A stretch of DNA of 64,000 nucleotides, taken from contig CM063288.1 in NCBI GenBank assembly GCA_032173965.1, positions 18,325,501 through 18,389,500 on the forward strand. The letters run 5' to 3'. The translations under genes were made by a program, and so were the position numbers. Under the pieces are notes generated by a model. The model worked only from the letters and a program-made list of their open reading frames with translations, was not told where the DNA came from and ran no database searches. The DNA comes from Sitta carolinensis (taxonomy: Eukaryota > Chordata > Aves > Passeriformes > Sittidae). Positions 12,815-25,910 of the stretch are shown here, piece by piece (within the stretch, counting starts at the first letter, position 1; every line of letters starts with the position of its first letter).

Positions 12815-12960
12815 GAACAGTATGATAAAAATGCTGATATTAAAATAAAATCACTACTGTGCTTTGTGCTTAATGAAGGTAATTTAAAGATTTAGAATAG
12901 CTTCTGAACTGATCACTATCAGGCTTTCTTGTCAGCATCTGATGAAATTATTGATTTACT

Positions 12961-12992
12961 GATGAAATACTCTTCTGATGAAATACTCTTCT
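12961..12992. repeat. 16-bp tandem duplication
   Basis: GATGAAATACTCTTCT occurs twice head to tail, with a related GATGAAATTATTGATT just upstream at about 12941. Confidence 0.9.
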
Positions 12993-13879
12993 CATCCTGC
13001 TGCTTATCCTGGGTGTGACCAAAATTCCTATTAAGATGTAGAAAAATCATAGTTTTTATAGCGATGCCTTATCTGTAAAATGAATACATTCACTTAATTA
13101 TTATCACAACTATTTTTTTCCTTAAGAGATGTTAAAGATCAAGTCTATAAATGTCAATCAGAGAGGAGGAAAGCCCCATGAATATAACTAAAATTGTCTG
13201 GTTTTCTGTTCTCTTATCATATTGTATCCCTAGAATGAAATATAATGTTTATTAGAATGTCTTGAGTTGTTTGTATCTCACTACAAAATAAAGTAGTGGA
13301 TGGACTAAAAAAATTTATTAAAAAATCAATTTTTAAAACAGATTTAAATTCATATTTATTCTAGTTTTAGTAATAAATGATTAGGGAACTCATCTTTCCA
13401 ATCGGTATGGAGTGATCAGCATTCATCTAGAAGTTTAAATTGTTCCAAAATGGATATTTTTTGTGTTGCTTGTGAAAGTGTTCGGTGAGAACTGTACGTT
13501 AGTAGATTAAAATAGCAAAAAGAGTCATTCATATGCTATATGAAAGTATTTGAAATGGCTTTACTGTATCTTCCAGTTTATACTGAACTTTTTCTATTAT
13601 ATTTTAATCCATAACATTGAGTGGCTGATACTCTTTACCCACTTATACTTAATCTGTTTACATGCAAGGCCTTTTTTAGAACTGTTCCAGGTTACCCTTG
13701 GGGAAGTGCCAATGGTCATGCTAATAGATAAGAGAAGCTAGCTTGGTTACAAAGACAAGTTTTTGACTTGTGCTGTACACTGTATTTCTACATATTCAAT
13801 ATGCAGCAGAGATACTGAAGGGATTGTCCGATGGCCAACCCTCAGTATTTTCCCTATTTGATGTAGCTGTATAAGGGTA

Positions 13880-13912
13880 CCATCTTTGGTGCCATCTTTG
13901 GTGCCATCTTTG
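13880..13912. repeat. 12-bp tandem repeat, nearly three copies
   Basis: CCATCTTTGGTG is repeated exactly twice, followed by CCATCTTTG. Confidence 0.9.
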
Positions 13913-16900
13913 TTTCATCATACCACCTACTGTGAGATAGGAACCATCTGATCATTCATCAAAGGCAGATTTTTGCTGCCCCAGAGTCCCTTCAGTTAGA
14001 TTTAAGCAGTGCATCTCTCATCATGGGACACAGATACCTGACTGGACAGGTTTTTCAGACAGTTTTTGATTGAGTTTGTATAAGATCTGTAAGGGGTACA
14101 GTAGGAAGACTGTGGAGACCATTGTCTGCACCTCTCCCTTACAGACACACTGAATATAAACACTTCTAAATAAAGGAGGCTTGAATGACTTCTCATTGCA
14201 TATGACTTTCTGATTTTGTGTGTCTGAACACTGAAGGAAAGAAAGCCTGTTCTCCAGCTTCTATTGCTCATTAACTTCAACCAAAATTATCTATTCACAA
14301 TGATGCAAAATAAAGCAGACTGTCATTACTTTGAAAATCATTCCTAGCCTAAGGCTTAACAGTTTGTGTAAGAAGTGAGACTTTTTTGGTTTTAATGACA
14401 ACTTTGGGATTCTTCCAGAACTTCTCTTCAGAAGCTGATCTGTCTGAAAAGAGCTCTCTCTGCCCAGTGACAATTTTTTTTGTCTTTCCTTGTTTGACAT
14501 GTCTTGAGAAAGCTGTTTAAATTAGTTCCTGGTTGTTGCTTTTCACTGCCAGCCCTGACACTGTTGGTATGGCTCCTTCACCGTTTGTGATTCTTCTAAG
14601 TGTTTTCTTGCAGATGTGCTGCTGCACTGAAGATGATTACAAAGGTATTTGCAATTCAGAAAATCCATTTGATGTCTCTCTGCAGCTACAGCTTTTAAAG
14701 TAACGCTTACTGTGTTTTTAACATAGCCAGTAGAACTTGTGTCTGCAAAACACGTAAAGAGAAATTCAGTCATCCTGCATTTCACTGGGGCTTCCACCTT
14801 GCTGAAATGGGCATGCTAGCACTGTAGGATATCTCAGTTTATGAGTTTTAAAATACAGTCGGCTCTGGGCACTGGAAATCCAAATCTCTTTTCTATGGGT
14901 GAACTCTTAAGGTAATAGGATTTTCTCTTCTACCAGTGATAGACATGTACTTGTTTATTGTAGTTGAGAGCTGTTCCTAAGAAAATGAGAGATGTAGAAA
15001 CTGTTTTTTCTTGTCCTGGAAGTGTTGAAATTGACACCTGAATCTTTCAGAGATACAATGTAATGTACGAGCTGTAAAATATTGTTGGGAGGATAGTGCT
15101 AAGCAAGGGCCTACCATTCCTCTTGGTTGATATTGGAAGAAATGAGGCATAACACTCTAATATTGGGCCACTCACTTATATGTAGGGATATCTGGGCTTT
15201 CTTGCTCACAAGATTGATTTGGAAATAGGGACTACATTCTTCTTCCCTGCCATGTGAGTGTTCCTTTCTACAGTGCTTTTGCAGATCTGTATGTGAAGAC
15301 ACAGGTCGATTTTTGCAGAACACTGCTTTCTTTGGTGCAGCTGAAGTTCCTGTCACTTGGGGAACGAGGACATTATAATTTATCAGCAAAATTATGTACA
15401 TTTTGAATTCCACTTTAGCTATGATGGAGCAAAAAAGGTAAATAATGACTTTTCATTTTTACAAGGAGACAAACTAGGCACACTGTGAATTTCTGAAAAA
15501 GCAACTGATCTTTCATAAAATTTTCCCTCCTCTTTTTTAACAGCTCTGCCACTTACAAACTTTAAATTTGCTTACTATTAACTTAATGCCCTACTCATAA
15601 TCTTTTGTGATTAAAGGTCTTTAATCTTTATGTGATGCATAACTTCTTATGTTTGTTTTATATACAATGGTGATTTTTGTTTAAAGAGCCAATTACGTTA
15701 TTTAAACCAAACACACTAGGACAAAACCAGGTATGGAACAGGCATGAGAATGGCCCCAAGGAAGTGGTTGTATTGAAAGGCTGGTAGTACTGGTTAGTCA
15801 CATGTCCTTATGAACTGGACATGATTTCCTTGGATGCTCTTTCTTCGTCCGTTTTGGTGAGCTATGCATCGGGGCACTGAGGAAAAACAGTGAGTACTAT
15901 CAATAGCAACAGTGCATGGCCTTTCTTTAAAGTATGCATGGGGCAAAGGAGGAGCTCCTTCAGTGACTTCTGGAATTAAATTTTGTGCAACTTTATTTAA
16001 AAATGTAGTACTTTTATTGGTAGAAGTGTAAAGCAATGTTAATTTTTTACACCAGAAATTGTTATGGAAAAAAAATGTTTTGTCTGTATAATGTACTTGA
16101 GGCACTGATTCACCATTAGATGCCTCTTTTGATCACTGGTTGGCACATGGATACTCGTAGCATATGGCCCAAAATCCAAAATCTAATACAGGTGAAGGGT
16201 GACTTTTAGATATCAGTGTAGCCTTGTGACATCTCTGGTAATCTGTGTGAACTGACTGTGGGCAGCCCCACAACCCCCCATAAAAGTAAAAGGCTAAGGG
16301 CTACTTTTAGTGACCAATTTAGTGAATGAATATGAATATGACCAGTAAGTGAGGCTGAAGATAAGGTAGCTGTGGACTCATGAATGAAGCTGGGCAAGGT
16401 AGAGGGAGCAGGAACTTGCTAGGAAAAAACGAATTAGGAGGATTAGGACACTGTGGATGTGGTTGAAACCAGGATGATAATACTCAGAGGAAAACTTATC
16501 TAAATCTAGTGGATTTTTAATTTTACTCTTGGAAGAAAATGAGAGATACCCACAGTTGGGGTAAGCATCAAATGTTTGGAGGAAATATATTTATATATTA
16601 TCCCTGTTCTTAATGTTTTTCCAACTCTCCGTTTGAATTAGATGTTTGTAACTAATTGTGGTATAGCTGCTTAAGCTCATAATGTTTGGCTTCATGCTTT
16701 TATGTTTCTGTACATTTTATTAACATTAAAGGCTTCATCAAGTCAGTGCATTAGTGGAGGAGGAGGAATATAAATAAAAGAAGAAACTCTTGCCTGCAAA
16801 ATAAGCAGAAAAAGAACACTTATCAACCTTTCAGGTACTCAGCTGTGTTCACTAAGTAAAATCTCATAAGGTGCCTGTGTCATAGCAGTGGAAAGTGGTG

Positions 16901-17769
16901 TTTCTCCCTGGCCTAGCTGTTAGTCTGGGTCTGTGTTACTTTCAAAAAGGGTGATACCTTCTCTTTTCCCTTACTGTGTTGTGCCACCATCACTGGAGCA
17001 GATAAGGCTGAAAGACAAAAATTTTTGTTAACCAATAATAAAAACTGGGTTAATAAACTTTTTCAGGTTTGTTTAAATTTTGCCTTTCAGTCATGAAGCA
17101 TAGATTAAAGTTCAAGAGAATCTTGAAGTTTGATGTTTTAGGCTTTTGTATTGTTATTTAGTTATGAGAAGTCAATTCCAGATTTTGGGAAGTGCTTACC
17201 TGACTTAGTTGGATGCAAATAAGCAAAGTTGGAAATAATTTCCCTGGTAGAAAGCTGCTTTATAAGATAGTCACAGATGAGTTAATGGAAATCCATGTGT
17301 ATTTTTCTCCAAAAGTTTTTTGTTTACTTTTTATCTCTTTTTGTGTTGTTTGTTATATGACTTTTGCTTTGACTGAAGGCAGATGACTATACTTGTGAGC
17401 TGATTGAAGAAATATAAACTGAATGTTGGTAAGTGGGTGGGAGCCTGAGAAACTTGAAATTTATGTAACTTGCATTTCTAAGAGATTAAAATTAGTCTGC
17501 CTTGAATATGTTTTTCAGTTTTGCCTGAGATTTGTTCTTACCTGGCATTATTTTCATGGACATTTCTGTGGTGTAGGGTGTTGGCTTTTGATTTCTTGTT
17601 TGTCTGGTGTTGGTTTTAATTTTACTTGATTTCACAGAAGCTCTCTACATATATTTTAAGAAGAAAGGAATACTTGGGTTGATTTTCCTTGGTTTTCTTT
17701 ATCAAGGAGTAAAGAAAAACTTATTTATTATGGATTCTGCAGTACTGTTTGTCTTAACACTACGGCAGG

Positions 17770-18400
17770 TGTTTTCAGCCTTTAGCGGCACAATAGGCAC
17801 TGTAGTCCTTCCCCACTTGCGCCGTTAGCGGGACTTCCCAGTGTGCCCATTCCCGAGGCTCTGGCAGTTGCACTCCCAAGGCCACACTTGCACAGCTGGG
17901 ACCAGAGCCCCTTCATGGCAGGTGGCCCCAGTGGCCCGGCAGGCCCTGCTGGACACCCAGCACAGCCCCCTTCACACGGCCACACCGAGTTTCCTTGCCA
18001 GTTCCACCCTGGGTTGCCCACAGCAGAGCCTCACGTGTCCATAAAGCTGTTTATTCCTGGCACAGGAATACAGAAACAGCTCGAGCTGGTGCCTCTGAGC
18101 AGGGTCCACCAGCAAAGGCTTTGTGCCTTCACAGTCGCTTCTCCTCCCAAGTCTTCAGCTCCTGCCATCCTCTCCATGTCATTCCACCTTGCCGGTGTCA
18201 TCCAACTTCATCTCCTTTCTTATTAATAAGTTCCTGCTGTGTCTCTGTGTCCCTTCACCTGGTAAGCATCACCAATCTTTGTGCCCTTTGTCATCCCAAA
18301 GTTAGCAGTTCACAGCCTCTTGTCTCTCTCTGGCCTCCCACCCAGAGCTCAATCTGCATCTTCATCTGCAAGCTGAGCATCTCAGTATAGTTTTTACTGC
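17770..18400 (-). mobile_element. Possible LTR-like insertion, minus strand
   Basis: A block with sharply higher GC than both flanks. On the minus strand it has AATAAA in GGAATAAACAGCTTTATGG (18050-18055 on the plus strand), a layout common near the R region of avian LTRs. No second copy was found in the window and the ends are not defined. It could instead be a GC-rich unique segment. Confidence 0.3.
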
Positions 18401-20440
18401 TCCTTGATAGTTCATTCCTCCTACTGTAACAGGAGGAATGTATTCAAGTGTCAGATCCACTGACGAGTATAATGTACCTTATGAAAAAGGCTTGGTTTGG
18501 TGCTGGTCTGAACTGGAACAAACACTGTGCATCTCCTTCAGACACATTAGAGTCTTCTAGGTTCTGTTAAAGAGTGAAAATGTATGAATGCTGTCATTGA
18601 TTAATCCTATTTTTTCCCTGAAGCAGTTTTGATTTTCAAAATATAGGGTGATGTGTTTTCATTTTGCATTGCCCATAATTATCAACCACCTCTTCCAGCC
18701 TGACCTGTCATCCCTTCAGGCTTCATTGAATGCAGGCAGTAGGGCATTGAAGCCAATATAGCTTGTTATATGGATTCTGCATTTTTAGTTTGCTGTTTGA
18801 CTGTGGAGTTGGTTTTTTTCAAAGACTCATGGAAACTGTATCACACATATCCTGTTGGATATCTTCAAACTGCTTAAAACTCAGAATATGGGACTTCTGC
18901 AGGCATTTCTTAATACTAGATGATGGCATTTGTCTAACATTTGTGAGAAAGACACATCCGCTTTCCATTTAGTGTTCAGTCATAAATCATAGGTAATTTC
19001 CTGACAATGCCAGCAACTTCAAATTAGGGAAACCTTGGCCTGGCTTTCATAATCAAACATCAGTGGGTTCCAGTTTTTTTGACCATGCAGGATTTTTCTA
19101 GGTAGCTGAGTACACACCAGTAAGTCATACATAGTTTATTCATCACTTTATCTTTTTTTTCCCCTCTCTATTGGTGTTTATTCTGCCTGGGGACCATGGT
19201 AGCACAATTTTAACACCACCAGATATCCTGAGCTGCTACATGGAATTGGCATTGGCTGTGAAATTCACATAGTCTTGTCTACCTTACAAGCCAGGTTTCT
19301 CCCACTTCCAGTATCTTTGCACAGACATGTAGGATGCTGAGAAACAAGGAGGTACAATACCTGTCTGCATTCAGGAGATCTAGTAGATCTAATGTGTGAA
19401 ACATGGCATGCCTTCCTGGGATCCTGCTAGCAGAACTGTGAATAAGGGTCTTATTTCTAGACCCGTGTGAGAAATTTGTTTCAATATCCAAGGAACAATC
19501 TTTCAGAAGGGCGATTTTGCTCTCACAACAGGTCAGATGACAGCTCTTCTGCTCCTGAGCTGGTCAGTAGCTGCTCCTTGTCTTAGGCAAATACCTGGGC
19601 CTGCAGTCAGTATCCTGGTGGAGAGACTGGTGACTGTCTCAAAAGTCTGCTGGAGTGTTCTCTAAACATCAAGCTCTACCCGTGCCTTCATGAAGGATGT
19701 TAGAGCCAATCTCGCACTTGGCAGGAGAGATCTACAGTAATTGGCTTCCGTGAAGGACTGCATGATAAGCTATCATAAAGTCGCATAACCTGAGGATACT
19801 GCTGGGATCCAGGGTCTGTGAGTGCCTGTGCAGTCTATCAAGTGGAGATCAAGAGATGTTAGTTACCAGTAATCAGAGTTCTTTGAGATTTGTACATCTA
19901 CAAGACCATTCTGCCCTCAGCCATTGCTTACCTTCCATCCTACTTGGAAAGATTTGCATTTCAGGAGAAACTAAGATGGTGAAGAAGGTGCTGTCCAGTA
20001 CCCCAGCCTGAAGGTTTATTTAGGAAGGAAGTGATCCTGTTGAACTATTTCATACAGGGATTACCAAAGGAAACTTCATTCTTTGTAGAGTAAGAAAAAA
20101 CGGAAGTAAATATTTTGGTAGCGAAAGACTTAATCAGGGGAAGGAAAAGTGAAGGAAGTTTTTGCAGGAAGCTGCTTTCTGATGAAACTTTCCTTTTTCC
20201 AATGTAATAGCTCTGGAGGAAAAAAAAATAATGTGTGTTGTATGGAGTATCAAGTATAGGTAAGTTTAAAAAAAAAGGAGAAATAGTCAAACGTGCAAGT
20301 ACAAAAAGTAATTCTTTGAGTCACAGCAGGGACTGGGTACAAACCTGGATTCAGTTTTCCTTTCTCCATCTCTGTGTATATGTGGCTAATTAGTCCAATA
20401 ATGGCACTTTGGAGCTGGAAAGCATTGCTAAGATTTAGCA
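18401..20440. other. Non-coding intronic stretch
   Basis: No exon recognised. The part at about 19850-19900, with GTTACCAGTAATCAGAGTT followed by CTTTGAGAT, resembles the terminal region of an old DNA transposon seen in other sauropsids. This is from memory and weak. Confidence 0.35.
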
Positions 20441-20800
20441 GGTGCTGGCTCTGGAGAGGGCCAGTCCGGTCCAGGCGCTCTGCCGGGGAGCGGGCGGTGC
20501 AGCAGGTGGCTTGGAAGGAGCCGGTGGGACCAGCCGAGGGCCGCTCGGCGGGCCGGGCTCGGTGCCAGGCTGCGCGGGAGCCGGGCGGGAGCGGGCCCGG
20601 CCCGGGCCGGCAGGGCTGCGGCGGCGGGAGCACGGCTCCGGCAGGAGCCTGAACGAACCTGGAGGAGGGCGCCTGGCGAAGGGTGGCCAGGGGCTGCTGC
20701 TGCCGCCTGCCTCTCAGGGCCACCGCCTGTGCTGTCTGCAGGCCGGCCTTGTGCCCAGGCAGCCAAACGCCCTCGCCTGTACAGGAGAATGTCCTCAGCA
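20440..20800. promoter_or_regulatory. CpG-rich island 2 inside the putative first intron
   Basis: GC content and CpG density rise steeply between AT-rich flanks. A CCAAT motif (20394-20398) and a TAATTA homeodomain-type site (about 20387) sit just to its left. This suggests an alternative promoter or regulatory island for CSRNP3. No clean donor comparable to that of island 1 was found, the best nearby being CAAG|GTTAGG at about 20935. A GC-rich repeat fragment is the alternative. Confidence 0.45.
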
Positions 20801-21421
20801 CCCTGCAGAAATGAATTTCGTACATTTCAAGTGCATTTATCATGTAAACGACTTTACTCAATTGTTGATGGGCAAACTGGGGCAAGTTTCACAAGGACCG
20901 TCTGATGTTACAAGAAATCCGAGGCAACTGGCAAGGTTAGGTTCTGGAGATGGCATAGACGCCCCTGATAGGAAGGCCTGTGTATGCAGCCCTTGTGGCG
21001 TGTGGGCGAAGCAGCAGCCTGCTTAATAGTTTTTGTAGCAATGCTGTTTGTATTTTACTTTAGAAACACTGTCTCTCTGTATTGAGTTACTTCATTCTGT
21101 GACTGTTGTAGAGCTATTGGGGGTTTTGTTGGTAGTACTCTCCTGTTTTCATAGAAGATTTTGGAAGGCATTCTGATTTACTTGTTTATACTACCCATTT
21201 TTCAGACTAGCTGATTCTGATGGTGTTTTGGGGATGGAACGGTGCTGTACCTTGCATCTACATTTAAAAAATGTTTATTAAGTTTAGTTGAGGCACTACA
21301 GTTCTGTATGTCTGTTCATTTTTCTCAGCACTCAGGCTGGTTAAAATGTAAAGTGTTGGCACTCAACTCCAAATTTCTTTCTGTGGATCAAAAAGAAAAT
21401 AAATTTGAAGTCTTCCAGCCG

Positions 21422-21527
21422 ATTGCTTATCAGGGCAAAATGTCTGTTTTGGTGTTCCTCAGTATTCCCTATTCAGTATTGCTTATCAGGGCAAAATGTC
21501 TGTTCAGGTGTCCCTCAGTATTCCCTC
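21422..21527. repeat. 56-bp tandem duplication
   Basis: The segment starting ATTGCTTATCAGGGCAAAA at 21422 recurs at 21478 with a few substitutions, including the tail CTCAGTATTCCCT. This is a local head-to-tail duplication. Confidence 0.9.
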
Positions 21528-23234
21528 TTTTCCCACTAAAGAAAATTGTATTGATTTTTTGGATTTGAAACCTAATAGTTTTTTAATGCTTGCAGGACAG
21601 GATTTCCATTTTTCTAGGCATCTAAGAAGAGGTTTTCTGTTAAACTGAGGTAATTTGGTTAAAAACACACCTACTTTACTTGTAAAGACAGAATCTGAAT
21701 GTTATGCACAGGATCTGCTGGCAGTTTGTTGTGATAAGACTGACAGCTAATTTTTTTAGAAGCTAAATCGGCTATTACTTTGTAGTGAAAGTATGCTAAT
21801 TGGTAGAGTCTTGCTGTGGTTAAAGATCAATAATTCATTGATGAGAACAGATGCTCATATTTAAAGGAATTCACAGTTAATTTTATTGGAAAGCTATAGC
21901 TGAAGATTAAAATTTGTAAACACAAAGGTATTTGTCAGCTTCTGCTGCTTAATGTTTTTCTTTAAAGGGGAAATCCTGGAGTACCAATGCTTTGATATGG
22001 CAGTAAGTGATATCTTAGCTAAAAAGACTCACGTTTGATTTTGATTTTAAATGTAACTAAACTGTCATAAACTAAATGTGATGCTGTTGTCTTCAAATGA
22101 GCTGATACCTACCTGATTTATATAGAGAGGTATGAAGTAAAAATTCTCTAATCTTGGAAAAAGCTTTTTTCAAACTGCATTTAAAAGGCTGCAAGGAGAC
22201 TAGGAGTATATTTCAGGCACATGAATTTCAAATTGTTCACGTAGTCATTCTCTACATTTGAATTCTTATTTAGGTAGGAAGTTTTGTGTAAAGTTCATGC
22301 AGCACACTGACTGTTGGCTACTGTATTATAAATACAGTAAAATAAATGCATGAGCTCCAGTTATACAGGTAGAGTTTTACACAGCTAGCATTCAAGAAGT
22401 ATCTAAAAATTATTCATTTTGAGGAATTTTATAAATACTGACTCAAATAGAAAGAAAGCATATATTGTCAGAAATTCCTGGCATCTATCTCTGAATTATT
22501 CTAATTTACATTGAGATTTCAGATTCTTGTTTGTATAAAAGCACCACTGTTATTTTGATAATCACAAGCTTTCCTAAATACACAGCAGCACTCTTCAGTG
22601 AAGATCTGGATAGCTGAGTCAGTCTTAAAGAATGTATACAGGCAGTAACTGTGTTCCTACAGCTGTTTGCTTGTTTTTTCCTTATGGAAAGGAGCTGAAA
22701 GGGAGAATTCCTATTCGGTAGTGGAGCAGAAGATTTATTAATAGACTTTTTTTTTTCATGTCTTTAAATTTTGTCATTATCTTGTAGTACCAAGTGTCCT
22801 CACTGACTACTAAGTAGCTTATTATAGCTGATTTTTAGATGTGCTTTTTTGTTCTGTTTTCTTCTTGCTGTTTTCCCGTTTTGCTGGCATGCAGATGGGG
22901 GTGGGGAGTTGGGAAATAAGGGAGAGAGCATGTTCCAGAGGATGCCAGGATGACTTCAGTTATTGGATGGCTGCTGTCTGATGGATGGAAAAAGGGGGAG
23001 TAAACCTTTCATTCTGCACTGACAGAGCTGAAACACAGAAACCCGATTTACAGGTAAGGGTGAAAAAAATTCCTTTTATGAATAGCTATTCTTGATCCTT
23101 GCCATGACATTTCTTGGATATTAAAATTCATGTGCAAGCATCTTGCCTATTCCTCACAAATGACTCTGAAGCAGCTTTTCCCGTTATTATTTCTCCTGCC
23201 TTGGAGGTTTCAGCGGATGTGAGATCCATAAACA

Positions 23235-23405
23235 GTGAAATCATAGGCATGCCTGATGCTGGCAGCTTTCTCATGTGACAGGATACGCATTGCATCTCAT
23301 TGATGCCGAAGTTGCTCAGTAAGCTGTAGGAAGAGAGGTCATTTTGCATGATGGAAATACTCACTGTTGAATATACAGTGTATAAAATACAGAGTGCTGG
23401 AGAAT
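23235..23405 (+). repeat. Paired ancient element, copy 1
   Basis: Three blocks match copy 2 at 62164-62343 in the same order and orientation: GTGAAATCA plus GGCATGCCTG (23235-23255); a 25-base block starting CCGAAG (23306-23330), 22 of 25 identical; and ATAAAA with GTGCTGG (23382-23400). The distance between the first two block starts is 71 bases in both copies. It looks like an old dispersed repeat or a duplicated non-coding element. Confidence 0.7.
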
Positions 23406-25390
23406 ACAAAAATTTTTGAGTTTGGATAGGAAAATGAACTGCTTCTGAAACTGTCTTATTTAGTGGTGAACAAACAGTAGGAATGGCTCCTCAGAACTAC
23501 TGAAAGGGATTTTGTAGATTCTTTGCATTATTTTTAGGTTTGGAAAGAATGTGATTGATAACTCAGGTATAAAACTGTCTTTGTCATAAAGGAAAAAAAG
23601 ATGCATATAATTATGTGTATGACACAGATAAATCTTATAGTACCTACAGCATTTACAAATGAGTTTTAATTGTTGAAATAGCTTGCTTCTGCGGAGTGTG
23701 TCAGCAGCAGCTGTTAGTTCACACAGTCAGGGGATGGCAAGCAGCAAATAAATTGCTTTGTACAGAAAGTACATTTGTTTATCAAGTCACATTATATGAG
23801 AATATAGGACTACAGTCAGAAGTCCTGGCCCCACTGAAACAATAGGATATTTTGATATTTGCCTCACTGGGGCAAGGATTTCAATGAGTCAGCTCTCTGT
23901 TGACTTACCTCTGCATTTTACATGTTGGAAATAATTGTTACAAAGGACCCTGTTTTGCTGGTTTGAAGCAAAAATATTAATTGATGTAAATAAATTGTGA
24001 TTATAATTGAGTGTATATGTATTTATAAAATACATTTTTAAAGCTAAAATGGTGGAATTTAGTTTTAGTACATTTCAGAGATTAAAATCAGTAAATGCAT
24101 GAATCCATTTTTGTTGTATTCACTGAGAGAATTCCCTTAAACAGACCTACAATTACTAAAAATTTGTACCATAAAGAAAAACTGGAACAAGTCAATAGAA
24201 CTCTTATGAGTGCTAAAAAGGACCGGAAGAAGCTTTGTCCACTGTCCACTTACTTATGTACCTTACTGTCAGGAGTGGTGTCCTTTCCTCCTAGCTGTTC
24301 TTCAGAAAATGGAGCCTGGTATGTTTGCTAAAAAAAAATCAAATTAAAAAAATCAATAATTTGCTGCAAATGTCAGTGATTCACAAAATTATTCTGGAAA
24401 ACTGGTGAGCTGCATCTTTGGTTTGGTTTGTTTTTGTTATACTAGAATGTAAACACTGGTAAACAACACTGACTGAAAAATAGTGGAGTTGTATCCTAAC
24501 ATTTGTTGTTTGTAGGTAATGGCTAGGTATCTGAAAGCATAACGTCAACTGTTAAATTACAATCTCAGATTCACATATTCAAATCACCTTCCCCCCATCA
24601 AATGAGAAATCTGACTCATAAGTGCTCCAGGAACAGAGAGTAGTTGATGAAAACAGAGATGTAGTTCCACATGTGTTTAAATTATTCTGTCTCCTTGGAA
24701 ACGCTGCTGCTGCAGATGGATTTGGCTTTTGGTGGCTAAAAATATCTACCGCTTAATAATGACAGCATGAAAGATACTGAATAAAACTACTGTGCTGTCA
24801 CTAGTTTTAAAGTTCTCTAATGATTCAGGTATTCTACATGCACTACAGAATTTGCATTTTCTGTCCAGCATTCACTGTCAGCTGCTGCCAACATTCACCA
24901 GCTCGGTGGAAATGAGAGATAAGCTCATTAGCCTTGGTTGGAGACCCTGCTGAGAAGGGAGCATGTGAGTGGTAGGTAGACTAGAAGAAGAGTTGGAAGG
25001 CAGGTAGGAAGTTGGTTTAAAAAATTCATGGTGGTGATGCAGGTAAGGTGTTGTATAATATTTGAAGATACAGGTGTATTCCCAGGGAAGCCTATGACAG
25101 AAAAGGTATGCTTAAGCACTGACCTGGTAAGTTAACAACCTGCAAATGAAAGATTTTTTTTTTTCTTTTATTTATTGCATTAGTCAATGCTTCCTTATCA
25201 ATTGTATGTACAGGTGACTGAAATATCATGCAAACCATTTTAGGTAAAATATTAAATTACCTTAAGCAAAAGCCAAAACTTATATCACTAAAAAACTTGT
25301 TACAAGCAAGGAATAACATTCAATTACTTAGCATTGCTAAGCAATTTCATCTTTTAAAGAATTAATTATTTTCAGTTAAGAATATGTAAC

Positions 25391-25456
25391 CACTGCCAGC
25401 AGCAGCTGGACTCAGTGATCTTTGGGGGTCCTTTCCAACCTAAGATATTCTATCAT
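25391..25456 (+). mobile_element. CR1 LINE 3' end fragment
   Basis: The sequence CTGGACTCAGTGATCTTTGG followed by TCCTTTCCAACCTAAGAT and TATTCTATCATA matches the characteristic 3' terminus of avian CR1 elements, ending in degenerate ATTCTATG-type repeats. It is a short 5'-truncated copy. Confidence 0.75.
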
Positions 25457-25910
25457 ATTACATCTTTTTAATCCAGTTCTTCATTATTTATTCTTCCCAC
25501 ATATCGTAATTTGTTTTGTTGTTAGCTGGTACTCAATATAAATGAAAAATGCCAATTTTTACTTCTTCTTTCTTACAATGACTTCCTGCTTGTGCCTAGA
25601 AAACAGGACAAATGACAAACATTTTCTTAGTGGGCTAAATAGACCCCTCTTATTATTTTATTTTCTTGGTATATATATGAATTCTGTTAGCATATGTTAG
25701 TCAGTATGCTGATTCATTTTTCATGATTGAAAAGGGCGTTTTTCCTGTTATGAAGCATCTTAAAGATAGCATTAAAATATTAAAAGGTATTGTGACACAT
25801 ACAAATAAATAATCCTCTGCAAATGAATATTAAAATCCATTTTAACTGACATCACAAGTACCAAAGGTCAATTGAAGTGAAAGTTGAATACTTGCTTTTG
25901 ATTACTTGAA
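25457..25910. other. Non-coding stretch between two CR1 copies
   Basis: AT-rich unique sequence with nothing recognised. Confidence 0.5.

Larger units (their letters stand above)
12812..17769. other. Non-coding intronic stretch with small tandem repeats
   Basis: AT-rich. It contains two short tandem repeats (12961-12992 and 13880-13912). No exon with convincing coding signal or splice context was found. Confidence 0.5.
20801..25390. other. Non-coding intronic stretch
   Basis: Mostly AT-rich. It contains the 56-bp tandem duplication at 21422 and the left copy of the paired element at about 23235-23405. No coding exon was found. Confidence 0.5.

Noticed and set aside
19396..19412. A possible third copy of the paired element (GTGAAA...GGCATGCC)
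   Set aside because: Spacing differs by two bases and the CCGAAG block is missing at the expected distance; likely chance.
20250..21026. Frames of 211 and 194 codons over island 2
   Set aside because: Composition effect of GC-rich DNA; no domain, and the opposite strands are equally open.
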